Positions 52,388-60,483 of a stretch of DNA of 64,000 bases are shown here, one piece after another. A program made the translations under genes and the position numbers. The DNA is from Streptomyces sp. NRRL F-5126 (GTDB taxonomy: Bacteria > Actinomycetota > Actinomycetes > Streptomycetales > Streptomycetaceae). Position 1 is the first letter of the stretch, and every line of letters starts with the position of its first letter. The stretch is taken from NCBI RefSeq assembly GCF_000721265.1, contig NZ_JOFZ01000003.1, forward strand, positions 1 through 64,000, given 5' to 3'. The notes under the pieces are model-generated. The model worked only from the letters and a program-made list of their open reading frames with translations. It did no database searches and had not been told where the DNA came from.

Positions 52388-53230
52388 ATGGATGTCGAGA
52401 CCCGCGAACTGCGCTACTTCGTCGCGGTCGCCGAGGAACTGCACTTCGGGCGGGCCGCCCAACGGCTCGGTATCTCCCAACCGCCGCTGTCCCGGGCGAT
52501 CCGCCTGCTCGAACGCCGGATGGGGGTCGCCCTGCTGGAACGCACCAGCCGCGAGGTACGCCTCACGACGGCCGGCGAGGTGCTGCTGGCCGAGGGCCGC
52601 GGCGCGCTGGACTCGGTGGCCGCGGCGGTGCGCCGTGCGCAACGGGCGGGCGCCACCGCTCCCCGCCTGGTCCTGGCGCTCAAACCGGGCAGTGACGCCG
52701 ACCTGCTGCGGCCCATGCTGGACCGCTATGCCGCCACTCCCGGCGCTGTCCCCGTCGACCTCGCCTTCAGCGTCGGCGAACGGGCCGCGATGGTCCGGGA
52801 CGGCCGGGCCGACCTCGCGCTGCTGCACCGGCCGCAGAACGACCTGAGCGGCCTGGACAGCGACGACCTGCACACCGAGGGCCAGGTCGTGGTGCTTGCG
52901 GCCGCTCACCCCTTGGCCGGTCGGGCCACGGTGTCCATGGCCGATCTGCACGGCGAGCCCCAGCCCCGCTGGCCGGAGGCCCGCCCCGGCGTGACCGGCC
53001 ACCCCGTCGCCGACACCGACCAGCTGCTGCAGCTCGTCCTGCTGGGCCGAATGGTCGCGGTGCTGCCGGAATCGGTCCGTGACCGTCTGCCACCGGGCAC
53101 GGTCAGCCGCCCGGTCACCGACGCCGAGCCGGCCACGCTCGTGATCGCCTGGTCCCTGTCATCCGTATCCCGCCGGGTCGCCGCGTTCGTCCGCGCCGCG
53201 ACCTCCGCGGGCTCGGCGGCGTTTCCTTGA
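52388..53230 (+). CDS. LysR-family regulator
   Basis: A 280-residue LysR protein with HTH ELHFGRAAQRLGISQPPLSR in the first 50 residues and a CatM/BenM-like ligand domain. GATACT at 52374-52379 could be the -10 box of an almost leaderless message. The typical LysR/SDR divergent layout points to control of the SDR gene. Confidence 0.88.
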   Translation: MDVETRELRYFVAVAEELHFGRAAQRLGISQPPLSRAIRLLERRMGVALLERTSREVRLTTAGEVLLAEGRGALDSVAAAVRRAQRAGATAPRLVLALKPGSDADLLRPMLDRYAATPGAVPVDLAFSVGERAAMVRDGRADLALLHRPQNDLSGLDSDDLHTEGQVVVLAAAHPLAGRATVSMADLHGEPQPRWPEARPGVTGHPVADTDQLLQLVLLGRMVAVLPESVRDRLPPGTVSRPVTDAEPATLVIAWSLSSVSRRVAAFVRAATSAGSAAFP

Positions 53231-53305
53231 GAGATGCCCCGCACGGCACGCGCCGGCCGCGGAATACGACCGGGTCAGGACTGATCAATCTGTCGGCCAC
53301 GCTAC

Positions 53306-53869
53306 TCAGGAGGCGCCGCCCGGCACCATGTCGGAGGTGATCGCCCAGCGCTCGTGGTCGCGCCACGCGCCGTCGATGAACAGGAAGTCGGGCGAGAACC
53401 CTTCGAGGCGGAACCCGGCGCGCCGCACGAGCGCGATGGACGCCGTGTTGGTGGGCTGGATGCACGCTTCGAGGCGGTGCAGCCCCAGCGGGCCGAACAC
53501 CTGCCCCATCACCAGCCCGAGGCCCTCGCTCATCAGGCCGCGCCCCGCCGCGTGCGCGAAGGCCCCGTAGCCGAGCGCGCCGCCGCGCAACGCGCCCATG
53601 ACAATGTTGTTGACGTTGATGAACCCGGCGATCCTGCCGTCGAAGCGCGAGCAGACGAGGAAGCCGTGGCGGTCCCGGTCGTCGCTCAGCCGGGTCGCGT
53701 ACGCGGCGTAGGCATCGGGCTGGTCCGGCGGGAAGAGCCAGGGCCTGTGCAGGTGCCTGCTCTCGCGGGCCGACGCGGAGAACTCGTCGGCGTCCTCGCC
53801 GCGGAAGGGCCTGATGAAGGTGCGCTCGCCGGTGGCGAGTGCGGTGGCGGCGGCGCGGGTGTCGGGCAT
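53306..53869 (-). CDS. GNAT acetyltransferase, RimJ/RimL-like
   Basis: A 187-residue GNAT protein: TFIRPFRGEDADEF at the start, GYGAFAHAAGRGLMSEGLGL (the acetyl-CoA loop), and HRLEACIQPTNTASIALVRR followed by AGFRLEG as in RimJ/RimL N-acetyltransferases. It may acetylate a ribosomal protein N-terminus, an amino acid or a drug. Confidence 0.88.
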   Translation of the reverse strand: MPDTRAAATALATGERTFIRPFRGEDADEFSASARESRHLHRPWLFPPDQPDAYAAYATRLSDDRDRHGFLVCSRFDGRIAGFINVNNIVMGALRGGALGYGAFAHAAGRGLMSEGLGLVMGQVFGPLGLHRLEACIQPTNTASIALVRRAGFRLEGFSPDFLFIDGAWRDHERWAITSDMVPGGAS

Positions 53870-53915
53870 CGCGCCATCGTAGACCGCGATTGACGTGCGA
53901 GAACAGGGGATTTCG

Positions 53916-54548
53916 TCAGTCCAGGCGGATGTGCCTGACGCCCGTCAACGCCCTGCGTGCGCCGCCGAGCAGCGGGCCGTCGGTGTTGGGCCGCAGGCGC
54001 AGGCCCGCGGCTGCGGCGATCCGGTCGGCGACCGACTGCACGGGCACGTGGTCGGTCCACACGTGCTCGCGGAACTCATCGCCGCCCAGCGCTTCGAGGC
54101 AGCGGTCGAGCTGCCCCACAGCCCAGCTCTCCCGCGTCAGCGCGCCCTCCTTTCCGGTGATGTACTGCATCACCTGGCCGAGGCCGCGCTCCCGCAGCCG
54201 CCGCAGCACCGTCTCGCGCCTGGCCAGCAGCGCGAAGTGGCGTACGTCGTGGCCCGCGTCGCGCAGTCCGCCGACGATCTCCCTGAAGTAGGCGGGCTCC
54301 ACCAGCGTCATCGGCGCGATCACCGTGCCGGGGTACTTCGCCAGCGTCACGTCGAGCACCTCGTGCACGCCCGCACGCCAGGCCTCCAGGTCCTGGAAGT
54401 CGCCCCGCAGTTCGGCCGGCATCATCCGCTGCAGCCCGAATCCGACGTGCTCCGGATCGCAGACGACGCTCCCGGGCAGCCGGCGCTGGATTTCGTAGGC
54501 CGTCTGCGTCTTGCCGCCGCCGAAGGGGCCGTTGATCCACAGAAGCAT
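53916..54548 (-). CDS. P-loop ATPase, TmrB-like
   Basis: A 210-residue protein beginning MLLWINGPFGGGKTQTAYEI (Walker A GPFGGGKT). HFALLARRETVLRRLRERG is the LID-like segment, and TREGSW-like ALTRESWAVGQLDRC follows. This is the layout of TmrB, the tunicamycin-resistance protein of Bacillus, and related zeta-toxin/kinase-like P-loop proteins. Actual function here unknown; it could phosphorylate or bind a small toxic molecule. Confidence 0.8.
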   Translation of the reverse strand: MLLWINGPFGGGKTQTAYEIQRRLPGSVVCDPEHVGFGLQRMMPAELRGDFQDLEAWRAGVHEVLDVTLAKYPGTVIAPMTLVEPAYFREIVGGLRDAGHDVRHFALLARRETVLRRLRERGLGQVMQYITGKEGALTRESWAVGQLDRCLEALGGDEFREHVWTDHVPVQSVADRIAAAAGLRLRPNTDGPLLGGARRALTGVRHIRLD

Positions 54549-54622
54549 GGGAACGACCCTACGGCAGTGGACGCGGGGCGCACCCCGCGTCCACTGCGCG
54601 CGAACGGCCCGCGCCGCACGAA

Positions 54623-55567
54623 TCAGGTCAGCGCGGGCACCTCGAGGGTCAGGGTCGCGGTGCCCGCGTCCAGCACGGCAGGCACCCCGAACGGCACGGT
54701 CAGGGCGGTGTCGCCGTGCCCGAACCCCATCTCCTCGACGACCGGCACGCCGAGTCCGCCGAGCCGGTCGAGGAAGACGTCGCGCACCTCCTCGTAGGGT
54801 CCGCACTCCTGCCAGGACCCGAGGCCGATCCCCGCGACACCGTCCAGCCATCCGGCGCGCAGCAGCTGGGTGAGGATGCGGTCGAGGCGGTATGCCTCCT
54901 CGCCGGTGTCCTCGATCATCAGCAGCCCGCCCGCGGCCGAGGGGCGCGCGTGCGGGGTGGCGAGATCGGCCGCGAGGAGGCTGACGCAGCCGCCCAGCGT
55001 GATGCCCCTGGCCCGGCCGGGCACCAGGGCGCGCGCCGTGGGCAGGCCGAGCGTCTGCACGGACTCGGGCTCGAACAGCGTCGCACGCAGGTGCTGCTGG
55101 CTCTCCGCGTCCTTGAGGAAGACGGCGGCGGAGGTCATCTGCCCGTGCAGGGTGGCGACGCCGAGCCGGGTGGCGAACGCCTCGTGCAGCGCGGTGATGT
55201 CGCTGAACCCCACGAACGCCTTGGGCCCGGCGGCGCGCATGGCGTCCCAGTCGAGCAGGTCGACCATGCGCTGGGCGCCGTAGCCGCCTCGTGCGCACAG
55301 CACGGCGGCCACGTCCGGGTCGCACCAGGCGGCCGTCAGGTCGCGCGCCCGGTCCGCGTCCTCGCCGGCGAGGTAGCCGAAGCGCGGGTGCCGGTCCAGC
55401 ACGTGGGGCGCGACGACGGGGTCGAGGTCCCAGCCGCGCAGGATGTCCAGGCCGGCCTGGAGGCGGTCCTCGGGCACAGGGCCGCTCGGCGCGACGACGG
55501 CGACCCGGTCGCCCGGCACGAGCCGCCTCGGCCGCGTCAGCGGCGCGAGCGGGGCGTGCGCGCTCAC
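54623..55567 (-). CDS. LD-carboxypeptidase (S66 family)
   Basis: A 314-residue S66 peptidase. The nucleophile is S122 in GFSDITALHEAF, after the oxyanion-type CARGGYGAQRM. Catalytic Glu is E219 in LLMIEDTGEEAYR and His is H284 in MGFGHGDTALTVPFG. LdcA removes the terminal D-Ala from murein tetrapeptides; relatives (MccF) inactivate microcin C-like compounds. GTG at 55567 overlaps the stop of the S9 peptidase gene, so the two are coupled. Part of a four-peptidase operon. Confidence 0.9.
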   Translation of the reverse strand: MSAHAPLAPLTRPRRLVPGDRVAVVAPSGPVPEDRLQAGLDILRGWDLDPVVAPHVLDRHPRFGYLAGEDADRARDLTAAWCDPDVAAVLCARGGYGAQRMVDLLDWDAMRAAGPKAFVGFSDITALHEAFATRLGVATLHGQMTSAAVFLKDAESQQHLRATLFEPESVQTLGLPTARALVPGRARGITLGGCVSLLAADLATPHARPSAAGGLLMIEDTGEEAYRLDRILTQLLRAGWLDGVAGIGLGSWQECGPYEEVRDVFLDRLGGLGVPVVEEMGFGHGDTALTVPFGVPAVLDAGTATLTLEVPALT

Positions 55568-57576
55568 GTGGTCAGCCCCAGCCTGGGGACGTCGTCGCGC
55601 TCGAAGCCGAACGTCTGCGCGTAGAGCGACAGTTCGGCCTCCAGGCAGCGCACCATCGTGTCCTTCCTGCGGAAGCCGTGCCCCTCGCCCTCGAACGACA
55701 GGTACGCGTGGGGGATGCCGCGCCCCGCGACGGCCGCGAGGAACCTGTCGCACTGCGCGGGCGGGCAGATCACGTCGTCGAGCCCCTGGAGCAGCAGGAA
55801 CGGCGCCTTGATGGCATCGACGAGGTTGATCGGGGAACGCTCGGCGTAGCGCTCCGGGACCTCGGCGAGCGGCCCGATCAGCGATTCGAGGTACTGGGAC
55901 TCGAAGTCGTGGGTCTCGTCGGTGGCCCACCCCGCGAGGTCCAGGATCGGGTAGCTGATGGAGCCGCACGCCCAGACATCGCGCGCGAGTGACGACGTCA
56001 GGGACGCGGCAGTCGTCCACCCGCCCGCGCTGCCGCCGCGCACGGCGAGCCTCGCGCGGTCCGCCGAGCCCTCCGCGGCAAGCGCGAGGGCGACCGCCGC
56101 GCAGTCCTCGACGTCCACGACGCCCCACTGCTCGCGCAGCCGGTTGCGGTAGGTGCGCCCGTACCCGGTGGATCCGCCGTAGTTGACCTCGGCGACGCCG
56201 ATGCCGCGCGAGGTGAAGTAGGCGATCTCCAGGTCGAGCACGAGGGGCGTGCGGCTGGTGGGCCCGCCGTGCACCCAGATGACGTACGGCGGCAGCTCCC
56301 CCTCGGGTCCTGTGACGTCCGGGTGGTGCGGCGCGTGGACGTGCGCGTGGATCTCCCGCCCTCCTGGGCCGGTGAAGACGCGCTCCTCGCCGGGTGAGAG
56401 GTAGGCGGGGTCGACGGCGTCGCGGTGTGCGGAGCCGATCACGCGCGCTTCCAGGGAAGCGGCGTCGACCTCGACGATCTCGGCCGAGGTGCGGGAGCTC
56501 GCCGCGAGCCCGACGACGGTGTCCCCGTGCACCGCGAGCGTGGACGACCACTCGGTCCAGGGGCCCGGCACGCCCGTCAGGGTGCCGGCCGCCGGATCGA
56601 GCACGCCGAGCGCGTTGGTGCCCGTGCCGTGGACGACGGCGATCCTGCCGCCGGGCAGCGGCGCGAACCACTGCATGCCGATGCGCCACAGGGCGCCGCC
56701 GAACTCCTCCTCCCGCGCGGGCAGCAGCGCGACGGAGCGGGCGCGTGCGTCGGCGAGTCCGTCCGCGGGTACGCGGCGCAGCTCCCACCAGCCGCCGGGG
56801 TCGGACGCGTACAGCAGCGAGCCGTCCTCGGCCCAGGCGACCTGGCAGACGGCCTCGTCGGGGCCGCCCAGCACGGTGGCCGCGCCCGTGAAGGGGCCGT
56901 CCGTGCCGGGTACGCCGGCGAGGACGACCTCGGTGCCGTCCCACGGCATGCGGGGGTGGTCCCAGGCGATCCAGGCGGCGCGCCGCCCGTCGGGCGACAG
57001 CTGCGGCCCCGTGACGAAGCGGTGGCGCCCGTCGGACAGTTCACGCACCGCGCCGCGGTCCTCCGCGGCCGAGCCGTCGAGCGGCACGGCGACGACGGCA
57101 CGGCGCACATCGGTCGGCGCGGGCCCGGTGAACTCCTCCATCACGCACCAGGCCTCGCCGCGCTCCGGCAGGATCCTCAGGTCCGCGAAGCGCAGCCCGC
57201 CGCCGACGGACGACAGCGGGGTGAGCGGGCGCGGCTGCCCGTCGCCGTCCGGCTCGTACGCGTAGAGGCGCTGGTCGGCGAAGTGGGTGAAGACGACGAG
57301 CGGGCCGCCGGCGGCGCGCGGTGTGCCGGCCCAGGGCAGGCCGCCGTACTCGATGACGCGGCTGCGCACGTTCCACGGCGCGGGCAGCACCGATTCCTCG
57401 GTGCCGTCGGCGCGCCTGCGCACGAGGGCGCGCCTGCCGCCCTCGGCCGGGCGCGGCGCGGTCCACCAGACCTCGTCGCCGACGGTGCCGAGGTACTCGG
57501 GCCTGCCGTCGTGGGAGGCGGCGAGCGCCGCGTCGATCGGGGACGGCCAGGTGCCGTACTGCGATGCGGTGGCCAT
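55564..57576 (-). CDS. S9 prolyl oligopeptidase-family peptidase
   Basis: A 670-residue protein. The N-terminal beta-propeller (about 30-390) has WD-like repeats. The C-terminal alpha/beta hydrolase carries S516 in RGGSAGGW, Asp in QGLDDVICPP (600-601) and His in EGEGHGF (H633), with YVIWVHGGPTSRTP for the oxyanion hole. It releases dipeptides or acyl amino acids from short peptides in the cytoplasm. It sits 11 bases after the M20 gene and overlaps the LD-carboxypeptidase gene. Confidence 0.9.
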   Translation of the reverse strand: MATASQYGTWPSPIDAALAASHDGRPEYLGTVGDEVWWTAPRPAEGGRRALVRRRADGTEESVLPAPWNVRSRVIEYGGLPWAGTPRAAGGPLVVFTHFADQRLYAYEPDGDGQPRPLTPLSSVGGGLRFADLRILPERGEAWCVMEEFTGPAPTDVRRAVVAVPLDGSAAEDRGAVRELSDGRHRFVTGPQLSPDGRRAAWIAWDHPRMPWDGTEVVLAGVPGTDGPFTGAATVLGGPDEAVCQVAWAEDGSLLYASDPGGWWELRRVPADGLADARARSVALLPAREEEFGGALWRIGMQWFAPLPGGRIAVVHGTGTNALGVLDPAAGTLTGVPGPWTEWSSTLAVHGDTVVGLAASSRTSAEIVEVDAASLEARVIGSAHRDAVDPAYLSPGEERVFTGPGGREIHAHVHAPHHPDVTGPEGELPPYVIWVHGGPTSRTPLVLDLEIAYFTSRGIGVAEVNYGGSTGYGRTYRNRLREQWGVVDVEDCAAVALALAAEGSADRARLAVRGGSAGGWTTAASLTSSLARDVWACGSISYPILDLAGWATDETHDFESQYLESLIGPLAEVPERYAERSPINLVDAIKAPFLLLQGLDDVICPPAQCDRFLAAVAGRGIPHAYLSFEGEGHGFRRKDTMVRCLEAELSLYAQTFGFERDDVPRLGLTT

Positions 57577-57587
57577 GTACGGCTCCT

Positions 57588-58931
57588 TCACGCGGTCTTG
57601 AGGTAGTGGTCGAGGACGCGGACGCCGAAGTGCAGCGCGGAGACCGGTACGCGCTCGTCCACACCGTGGAAGAGCGCGTCGTGGTCGAAGCCCTTGGGGA
57701 GCTTGAGGGGCGCGAAGCCGTAGCCGGTGATGCCGAGGCGGGAGAACTGCTTGGCGTCGGTGCCGCCCGACATGCAGTACGGAACGGTGTGGCCCTCCGG
57801 GGCGAACCGCTCGACTGCGGCGCGCAGCTTGGCGAACGTCGGCGAGTCGACGGGTGCCTGCAGGGCGACCTCGCGGTGCGCGAACTCCCAGTCCACGTCG
57901 GGACCGGTGAGCCGGTCCATGGTGGTGATGAGCTCCTCGTCGCCCCCCGGCACCATGCGGCCGTCGACCATGGCGGTCGCGTGCCCCGGGATCACGTTGA
58001 CCTTGTAGCCCGCGTCCAGCATGGTCGGGTTGGCGCTGTTGCGGACAGTCGCCTCGACGAGTTCCCTGGCCGGGCCGATCCGGTCGAGCAGCGCGTCGAT
58101 GTCGAAGCCCTCGGTGCCGAAGCCCGTCTCGACGCCCTGGAGCGCGGCGAGTTCCTCGAGGGCGGCGCGTACGGTCGGGGTGATCCGCAGCGGCCACTCG
58201 TAATCGCCGATCCTGGCTACGGCTGCCGCGAGGCGGCTGACCGCGTTGGCGTCGTTGGCCTTGGAGCCGTGTCCCGCCCTGCCGTGCGCGGTGAGGCGCA
58301 TCCAGGCGGTGCCGCGCTCACCCGCCGCGATCGGGTAGAGCTCGAGGCCGCCCGCGTGGTGGGTGTACGCGCCGGATTCGCTGATGCCCTCGGTGCAGCC
58401 CTCGAAGAGCTCGGGGTGGTGGTCCGCGAGGAAGCCGGAGCCGTCCTCGGCGCTGGCCTCCTCGTCGGCGGTGAACGCGATGACGATGTCGCGGCGCGGC
58501 CTGATCCCGTGGCGGGCCCAGGCGCGGACCACCGTGAGGATCATGGCGTCCATGTTCTTCATGTCGACGGCGCCGCGCCCCCACACCACGCCGTCGCGCA
58601 CCTCGCCGGAGAACGGGTGCACGCTCCAGTCGGCGGGCTCGGCGGGCACGACGTCGAGGTGGCCGTGGACGAGCAGCGCGTCCGCCGACGGGTCGGTTCC
58701 GGCGATCCGCGCGACCACGTTGCCGCGGCCCCTGGTGCGCTCAAGCACGACCGGTTCGAGTCCGGCCTCGGCGAGGTGGGCGGCGGCGTACTCGGCGGCG
58801 GGACGCTCCTGGCAGTCGCCGCCTCCCCTGTTGGTGGTGTCGATGCGGATGAGCTCGGAGGTGAACGCGGTCACCTCGTCGAGCGCCTTGCCGTCGATGG
58901 GGTCGACCACGGGGGTCCCGGTCTCAGCCAT
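57588..58931 (-). CDS. M20-family metallopeptidase
   Basis: A 447-residue M20 peptidase (acylase/CPG2/dipeptidase-like). Zinc ligands and catalysts are seen in LLVHGHLDVVPAEPADW, GRGAVDMKNMDAMI, AFTADEEASAEDGSG and the dimerisation domain (TAHGRAGHGSKANDANAV), with a last His in FHGVDERVPV. It is preceded by the M55 peptidase gene with an 8-base overlap. The substrate may be a dipeptide or an N-acyl amino acid. Confidence 0.9.
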   Translation of the reverse strand: MAETGTPVVDPIDGKALDEVTAFTSELIRIDTTNRGGGDCQERPAAEYAAAHLAEAGLEPVVLERTRGRGNVVARIAGTDPSADALLVHGHLDVVPAEPADWSVHPFSGEVRDGVVWGRGAVDMKNMDAMILTVVRAWARHGIRPRRDIVIAFTADEEASAEDGSGFLADHHPELFEGCTEGISESGAYTHHAGGLELYPIAAGERGTAWMRLTAHGRAGHGSKANDANAVSRLAAAVARIGDYEWPLRITPTVRAALEELAALQGVETGFGTEGFDIDALLDRIGPARELVEATVRNSANPTMLDAGYKVNVIPGHATAMVDGRMVPGGDEELITTMDRLTGPDVDWEFAHREVALQAPVDSPTFAKLRAAVERFAPEGHTVPYCMSGGTDAKQFSRLGITGYGFAPLKLPKGFDHDALFHGVDERVPVSALHFGVRVLDHYLKTA

Positions 58932-59769
58932 ACTGCTCCTCCACGGCGGATGAGGCGATTGTGGTGACGGCCTTGAAGGTGCGGATCGCCTCGTACATCG
59001 TCGGGGACGTGTAGGAGACGCGCCGCTCGCCGCTCGGGGCCACGCCGGGCACGACCGTCGAGGCGTCGGCCAGGTGGGCGGCGTCGAACTCGAGATCCAC
59101 CGTGAACGGGCCCCCGTCGACGGGCTCGTGGCGGTGGGCGAGCGCGGCGGCCTCCTTGGCGGCGGACCTGATGTCCGCGGCGGTGCGCTCGGGTGTGCGG
59201 CAGACGGCCGCGTAGCGCGACACGTGGTCCTTGACGGCGACCTTGCGGGCCGCGGGCGCGTAGCCGTCGGCGTCGACGCAGGTCAGGTCGTCGCCGGTGA
59301 CGAGCACGACGGGGACGCCGTACTCGGCGACGACGTGCGCGTTGAGCAGGCCCTCACTGGCCCTCTTGCCGTTCAGCCACACTCCGGTGATGGAGTTGGC
59401 GAGGTAGGTGTGGGCGAGTACGCCCTCCGTGCCCGCGGCCGTGTGGTAGCCGACGAAGGCGATGGCGTCGACGTCGCCGTGCTGTACACCCTCCACCATG
59501 GAGAGGGACTTGTGGCGGCCCGTCAGCATCTGGGCGCGGCTGTCGAGCCGTTCCAGCAGGAGGTTGCGCATGGACCAGTGGGCCTCGTTGATGAGGACCT
59601 CGTCGGCGCCGCCGTCGTAGAAGCCGAGGACCGCGGCGTTCACGTCGGAGGTGAACAGCGCCCGGCAGCGCTCCCACTGCGGTGTGCCGGGCAGGACGTC
59701 CGCCGGCCAGGTCACACCGGTCGCACCCTCCATGTCGGCACTGATGAGGATCTTCAAGAACCGCCCCAT
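58924..59769 (-). CDS. M55-family D-aminopeptidase
   Basis: A 281-residue DppA-like enzyme starting at the ATG at 59769 behind GGGAG. The zinc site begins with SADMEGATGV (D12, E14), and later histidines lie in VLINEAHWSMRNLLLERLD, GRHKSLSMVEG and FVGYHTAAGTEGVLAHTY. DppA of Bacillus removes N-terminal D-amino acids (for example D-Ala-D-Ala). It is first in the operon M55-M20-S9-S66, which suggests work on D-amino-acid-containing cell-wall peptides. Confidence 0.9.
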   Translation of the reverse strand: MGRFLKILISADMEGATGVTWPADVLPGTPQWERCRALFTSDVNAAVLGFYDGGADEVLINEAHWSMRNLLLERLDSRAQMLTGRHKSLSMVEGVQHGDVDAIAFVGYHTAAGTEGVLAHTYLANSITGVWLNGKRASEGLLNAHVVAEYGVPVVLVTGDDLTCVDADGYAPAARKVAVKDHVSRYAAVCRTPERTAADIRSAAKEAAALAHRHEPVDGGPFTVDLEFDAAHLADASTVVPGVAPSGERRVSYTSPTMYEAIRTFKAVTTIASSAVEEQYG

Positions 59770-59840
59770 TCTCCCAGGCCAGTGGGGCCGTGACCCACCG
59801 ACGTCGTTGTCGAACGCGTCAAGTAGAACACTCGCGCGCC

Positions 59841-59883
59841 CGCACGGCGCACACCGGCCCCGCACGGCGGTGTGCGCCGTGCG
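59841..59883 (-). terminator. Terminator of the cold-shock gene
   Basis: A perfect 16-bp inverted repeat (59841-59856 with 59868-59883, 11-nt loop) lies 31 bases past the cold-shock gene stop and separates it from the peptidase operon. Confidence 0.82.
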
Positions 59884-59914
59884 AGGCCGGTGCGTGGCTC
59901 CTGGGAGCGTGGGT

Positions 59915-60328
59915 CTATGCCTCGGTCCAGCCGTGGTCGGCGGCGAGCTTCCCGAGGTGGCGTCTGATCGCCACGATCTGCTCGGCGGTGATGCCGGGCG
60001 CGGCGGCGAGCAGGGCCTCGGTGACCTCCTCGGTGAACTCGCGGGGCGACAGGACGTCGCAGAGTCCTTCGTCCGCGGCCGAGCGCGGCGCCTGGCGGAC
60101 GGGGGCCCCGGCGGGCGTGTCGTCGTCCAGCACGCTGACGCGGGCGGCCTTGAGGCCCTTGTCGCCGTTCTCGATGTCGAACTCGACGTTCACGCCGGGA
60201 CCGACCAGGGACTTGTCCACAACGAGGTCGTTCACGTGCAGGAAGACGTCGTCACCGCCGCCGCTCGGGGCCACGAAACCGTAGCCGCGGACCGTGTCGA
60301 AGCGGATGACCTTGCCCGTTGCCACCAT
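59915..60328 (-). CDS. Cold-shock domain protein with C-terminal extension
   Basis: A 137-residue protein. Residues 1-70 are an OB-fold cold-shock domain with VIRFDTVRGYGFVAPSGGGD and DVFLHVNDLV (RNP1- and RNP2-like), followed by an acidic linker and a helical domain (SPREFTEEVTEALLAAAPGI, TAEQIVAIRRHLGKLA). The two-domain form is distinct from the short CspA type and is common in actinomycetes. It probably binds RNA or single-stranded DNA. ATG at 60328 is used; another frame-matching ATG is at 60340. Confidence 0.88.
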   Translation of the reverse strand: MVATGKVIRFDTVRGYGFVAPSGGGDDVFLHVNDLVVDKSLVGPGVNVEFDIENGDKGLKAARVSVLDDDTPAGAPVRQAPRSAADEGLCDVLSPREFTEEVTEALLAAAPGITAEQIVAIRRHLGKLAADHGWTEA

Positions 60329-60444
60329 GCACCCCATCACTCAACCCCAGCCATGTGACCCGCCCGCGGATCACCGCGCGCCCGCCACCCGGCGTCACGC
60401 TACCGCACCCTGTGTCGAGGATGAAGGCAGCCGGTGCGCAGGTC

Positions 60445-60477
60445 CCGCCGGGGAGCGCTGGTGCCGCTCCCCGGCGG
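60445..60477 (-). terminator. Terminator of the phosphoesterase gene
   Basis: CCGCCGGGGAGCG (60445-60457) pairs perfectly with 60465-60477 around a 7-nt loop, directly past the phosphoesterase stop at 60484. Confidence 0.8.
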
Positions 60478-60483
60478 ATCGTG

